DNA of 64,000 nucleotides, taken from contig CAZLCS010000017.1 in NCBI GenBank assembly GCA_964557955.1, positions 1 to 64,000 on the forward strand, written 5' to 3'. Position 1 is the stretch's first letter. Each line of letters starts with the position of its first letter. Shown piece after piece: positions 61,559 through 64,000 of this stretch. The DNA comes from JALOOX01 sp964557955. Lineage in GTDB: Bacteria > Desulfobacterota > Syntrophobacteria > Syntrophobacterales > Syntrophobacteraceae. Below the pieces are notes generated by a model. The model worked only from the letters and a program-made list of their open reading frames with translations. It was not told the DNA's origin and made no database searches. Position numbers and translations under genes: made by a program.

Positions 61559-62854
61559 CTATTCGGGAATGAGGTCGTAATAGTAGATCATGGCGTCGGA
61601 TCGGGAGATGATGCCGATCACCCGGTCGTCCTGGACGACGGGGAGCCGCCCGACGTCGTGCCTGATCAGGATCCTCATGGCTTCGGCCACGGTGTGCATG
61701 GGGGTCACGGTGATCACCTTCCTGGACATGAAGGCCTTGACCGGCGAGTGCCACTGCCGGCTCTTCACCTTGTTGAGATCCCTCCTCGATATGATTCCGA
61801 CGAGCTTCTCCCCTTCCAGGACGGGCATTCCCGAATAGCCCTTCTCATCCAGGATGGCGGCCGCCTCCTTCATGGGGGTATCGGGCGAGACGTGGTCCAC
61901 GGGGAAGGACATGAGATCGCTGATCTGGACGGGGAGCTGCCGGTAGTCCTGGATGGCCTCGGAGAGCCAGACCTCGATGCCGTCCGGCGTTGCGGATTTC
62001 ACGATGGCGGAGCCGGCCCCCGCGTGCCCGCCTCCTCCCAGGATGCGCATGACGGCTCCCACGTCGAAGCTGTCGACGCCGCTCCGCCCGATCACCATGC
62101 AGCGGTCGGCCCGGGAGTCCCGGAAGATGCCGAAGGCAACGTCCACATTGACAATGTTCCGATACATGCTGACCACTTCGGCCAGGCCCGGCGTGTGGCC
62201 GTCGAGGTCCATCTTGCTGACACTCATGCGGTAGCCGTTGACCTTCAAGCGCTTGGCATCGGCGAGCATTCTGAAAAGGATCTCCTTCTGCTGCGGGCCG
62301 TAGGTGGGTCGCAGAATGGTCTGGATGACCTTGAGATCGGCATCCCTTTCCAGCAGGAAGGCTGCGGCGCGCAGATCCTGCGGGGTCGTGGAGGGAAAGG
62401 TCAGGTGCCCCGTGTCCTCGTAAATCCCGGCCAGGAAGAGGGTCGCGCAGATCGGGGAGAAGTCGATCCCGCGCTCACGGATGGCGCCCACGAGCAGCGT
62501 CGTGGCGGCTCCCACGGCTTCCTGGCAGGACCAGGTGGGGGTGATGTCCCCGATGTCGGGGTGGTGGTCCCAGACGTGCACCTCGATATCCGTGCGCTGC
62601 ATCAGGCCGTCCAGACCCTCGAGACGCATCCAGCGATTGGCGTCCACTACGATGAGGCGGTAAATGGAGCCGAGATCCAGGTCCCGGACCGACCGGAGCT
62701 CGAAGAGATCCTTGTGGATGGAGAGAAAGCTCCGGACATTCTGGTTGACGCTCGACGGGAGCAACGGCTGGGCGCCGGGGTAGAGCAGGGATGCCGCCAC
62801 GAGAGAGGCCAGCGCATCGAAATCGGTATTCTTGTGGGCGGAGATGATCTGCAC
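61559..62854 (-). CDS. DHH phosphoesterase with CBS-domain pair
   Basis: A 431-residue protein. The N-terminus is a DHH-type phosphoesterase: AHKNTDFDALASLVAASLL, VDANRWMRLEGLD, VWDHHPDIGDI, then IYEDTGHLTFPSTTPQD, and a DHHA1 glycine-rich motif GGGGHAGAGSAI near 290. Two CBS domains (about 310-425) follow and may bind adenine nucleotides. In related deltaproteobacteria I recall this unit fused to a tRNA nucleotidyltransferase domain; here the protein ends right after the second CBS. GTG 62854 is chosen for AAAGGAG upstream. Substrate unknown, perhaps oligoribonucleotides or cyclic dinucleotides. Confidence 0.8.
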   Translation of the reverse strand: MQIISAHKNTDFDALASLVAASLLYPGAQPLLPSSVNQNVRSFLSIHKDLFELRSVRDLDLGSIYRLIVVDANRWMRLEGLDGLMQRTDIEVHVWDHHPDIGDITPTWSCQEAVGAATTLLVGAIRERGIDFSPICATLFLAGIYEDTGHLTFPSTTPQDLRAAAFLLERDADLKVIQTILRPTYGPQQKEILFRMLADAKRLKVNGYRMSVSKMDLDGHTPGLAEVVSMYRNIVNVDVAFGIFRDSRADRCMVIGRSGVDSFDVGAVMRILGGGGHAGAGSAIVKSATPDGIEVWLSEAIQDYRQLPVQISDLMSFPVDHVSPDTPMKEAAAILDEKGYSGMPVLEGEKLVGIISRRDLNKVKSRQWHSPVKAFMSRKVITVTPMHTVAEAMRILIRHDVGRLPVVQDDRVIGIISRSDAMIYYYDLIPE

Positions 62855-63156
62855 CGCGTTCGCTCCTTTCGGTTCCGGGCAAAACCACTCAACTGCAGGG
62901 ATCAGGCAGGGCACGCTCCTTCCGCCGCAGGACGGGCATCCGGCCGCCTGAATACCACGCGCAATGTCAGGGGGGATAGCAATAGATCGAAAGAATCACG
63001 GGGACGCTTGAGCATCTCCACGAGTCTTTTCGATTTCTCCTCCATGTTTCTTGATCATGATTCGAGTGCAGGGCGGGATTCCTTTTCGCCGTAGAGGTCC
63101 AGAGGCCCAGGGACGGCTTTGGGCAGGGAGTGGGAGACACCCCCTGCTTCTGATGG
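62855..63156. other. Intergenic stretch upstream of the DHH-CBS gene
   Basis: About 300 bases lie between two minus-strand genes. A frame upstream of GTG 62854 is open to 62914 but has no ribosome site. Nothing else is recognised. Confidence 0.4.
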
Positions 63157-63468
63157 TCAGTGACCCAGGCTCATGTCCATGTACCCTCCGGCTCTCGCGG
63201 GCTCGGGACGGCTCTCGTTCCAGCATTCCCGCTTCTGCCAGAGGATGTCGGCGAGAGTTGCCACGGCCTGATCGCGCCACTGCTCTCCCGAACACGAGGT
63301 GATGAGAGGGATGGGCGTCTCGGATTCCGCATCCCGGATGAACAGCCCTCGTCCTTTCTCCTTCATCAGCTGAATGTTGAGATCCGGGTTGCCTTCCATA
63401 TGCCGGTCCAGGATGCGACCGGCTATCTCCGCCGCATCGTCACGGGTTCTGATGCGCTGTTCGATCAT
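63157..63468 (-). CDS. Hypothetical protein, 103 aa
   Basis: A small, soluble, charged protein that I do not recognise. It begins MIEQRIRTRDDAAEIAGRIL and contains DLNIQLMKEKGRGLFIRDAE and a Trp/Cys-containing C-terminal helix (ATLADILWQKRECWNE). GAGGAGGATATC gives ATG 63468 a strong ribosome-binding site, which supports it as a real gene. No context clue. Confidence 0.6.
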   Translation of the reverse strand: MIEQRIRTRDDAAEIAGRILDRHMEGNPDLNIQLMKEKGRGLFIRDAESETPIPLITSCSGEQWRDQAVATLADILWQKRECWNESRPEPARAGGYMDMSLGH

Positions 63469-63840
63469 GATATCCTCCTCAAACTTCCGTGCAGGAGACC
63501 AGGTCCTCAGCGGCGGCGCCTGAAGGCTCCATCGCCGATCGACCCAAGTCCTCACGGATCAAGGTCCTCCTGCACCTGAAGAAACTGAAACCCTTTCTTT
63601 CCCTTCAATCTAATCCCTGTCGGGCAAGCTTTCGAGCTCACGGGCCTGTCCGAGAATGGTCTTTTCGAGCAAAAGCGAGAAATCTCGTTCATCGCAACAC
63701 CACGGGTTTGTGAGATTTCTCTCTCCGCTACGCTCCGTTCGAAATGACAAAAAGGTGCTCTCGGACAGGCTCCCAAAACCTTCCGAAAACAGGGGGCCGC
63801 GGCTCTGAATCGATGCCTGCCCGCTCGCTTCCCACAACTC
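63469..63840. other. Non-coding stretch with AGAAATCTC/GAGATTTCT repeat
   Basis: Around 63680-63760, GCGAGAAATCTCG and GTGAGATTTCTCTC form an inverted pair near CGAAATGACAAA, a pattern typical of short dispersed intergenic repeats. TCGGACAGG/CCTGTCCGAG also occurs inverted (about 63645 and 63760). No gene is supported. Confidence 0.5.
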
Positions 63841-63959
63841 AAAACCACAAACCAGAAACCACAAACCAGAAACCACAAACCAGAAACTAGAAACCAGAAA
63901 CTAGAGACTAGAAACTAGAAACTAGAAACCCGAAACCCGAAACCCGAAACCCGCAACCG
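63841..63959. repeat. Heptamer array GAAACYA and GAAACCC
   Basis: About sixteen units of the same seven-base motif as at 25809, ending in a GAAACCC variant. It reaches almost to the window edge. Confidence 0.8.
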
Positions 63960-64000
63960 CCCTCACCCCCCTTCCTCCCCCCGCCTGAGGATTTCCTCGG

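Noticed and set aside
60455..63094. 879-codon open frame on the plus strand
   Set aside because: It runs through the ATP-grasp gene in another phase and antisense to the DHH-CBS gene. Its translation is Arg/Gly/Pro/His-rich with no domain, as expected of a high-GC shadow frame.
63841..63959. Possible CRISPR array from regular repeats
   Set aside because: The units are seven bases with no spacers, so this is a simple tandem repeat.

Overview
The window comes from a GC-rich bacterium, most likely an anaerobic deltaproteobacterium (Desulfobacterota, Syntrophobacter-like). This is inferred from gene content: a futalosine-type menaquinone operon, an archaeal-type aldolase for aromatic biosynthesis, a 4-hydroxybutyryl-CoA dehydratase-like enzyme, a core-MetE-like methyltransferase, a stand-alone AICAR transformylase and a DHH-CBS protein. 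There is no rRNA or tRNA to confirm it. No rRNA, tRNA or CRISPR array was seen.

Layout. 1-2840 is eroded: a zeta-toxin relic, an intact encapsulin-type ferritin-like cargo gene, a decayed di-haem cytochrome and small unknown genes. 3048-5223 holds two overlapping exported proteins, one a serine beta-lactamase-fold hydrolase. 5351-11526 is acyl-CoA and lipid metabolism: a TetR regulator behind a perfect 34-bp palindrome, an AbfD-like dehydratase, a crotonase without the usual catalytic glutamates, a response regulator, a FabH-like synthase and a PlsC-like acyltransferase. 11861-17409 holds a core-MetE, a membrane protein with a LysM-like segment, a frameshifted FadL and the AICAR transformylase. 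17782-23762 (minus strand) is a menaquinone operon headed by its own TetR gene: tetR-mqnE-mqnC-mqnX-mqnA, then an aldolase of the chorismate-supply type. 23830-31599 holds RarD, AlaX and asparaginase-like genes, a complete branched-chain amino acid ABC transporter and an IclR regulator.

32070-59771 is a large exopolysaccharide locus. A BY-kinase/chain-length protein, a TPR/jelly-roll protein, a PHP phosphatase and an O-antigen ligase/polymerase stand at one end. A long minus-strand run holds a flippase, three glycosyltransferases, a second polymerase and PglC, PglD and PglE homologues. A PglF-like dehydratase, a beta-helix secreted protein and a FecR-like protein follow. Together PglF, PglE, PglD and PglC suggest a glycan started on a bacillosamine-type sugar. 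The locus is interrupted by a toxin-antitoxin/nuclease island (38.7-42.2 kb), a hicBA pair inside the pgl operon, a duplicated aminotransferase gene end, gene fragments (52.5-54.0 kb) and a GxxExxY gene between inverted repeats. 45.8-49.8 kb is clearly AT-rich, with the composition change falling inside a glycosyltransferase gene. 60537-63468 holds an ATP-grasp protein, the DHH-CBS protein and a small unknown gene.

A family of about 150-bp inverted-repeat elements occurs six times (1.7, 6.0, 11.7, 17.6, 58.8 and 60.1 kb). It is MITE-like, ends in GTAC and sits exactly at the stop codon of three neighbouring genes. GAAACCA-type heptamer arrays flank livFGMH in opposite orientations.
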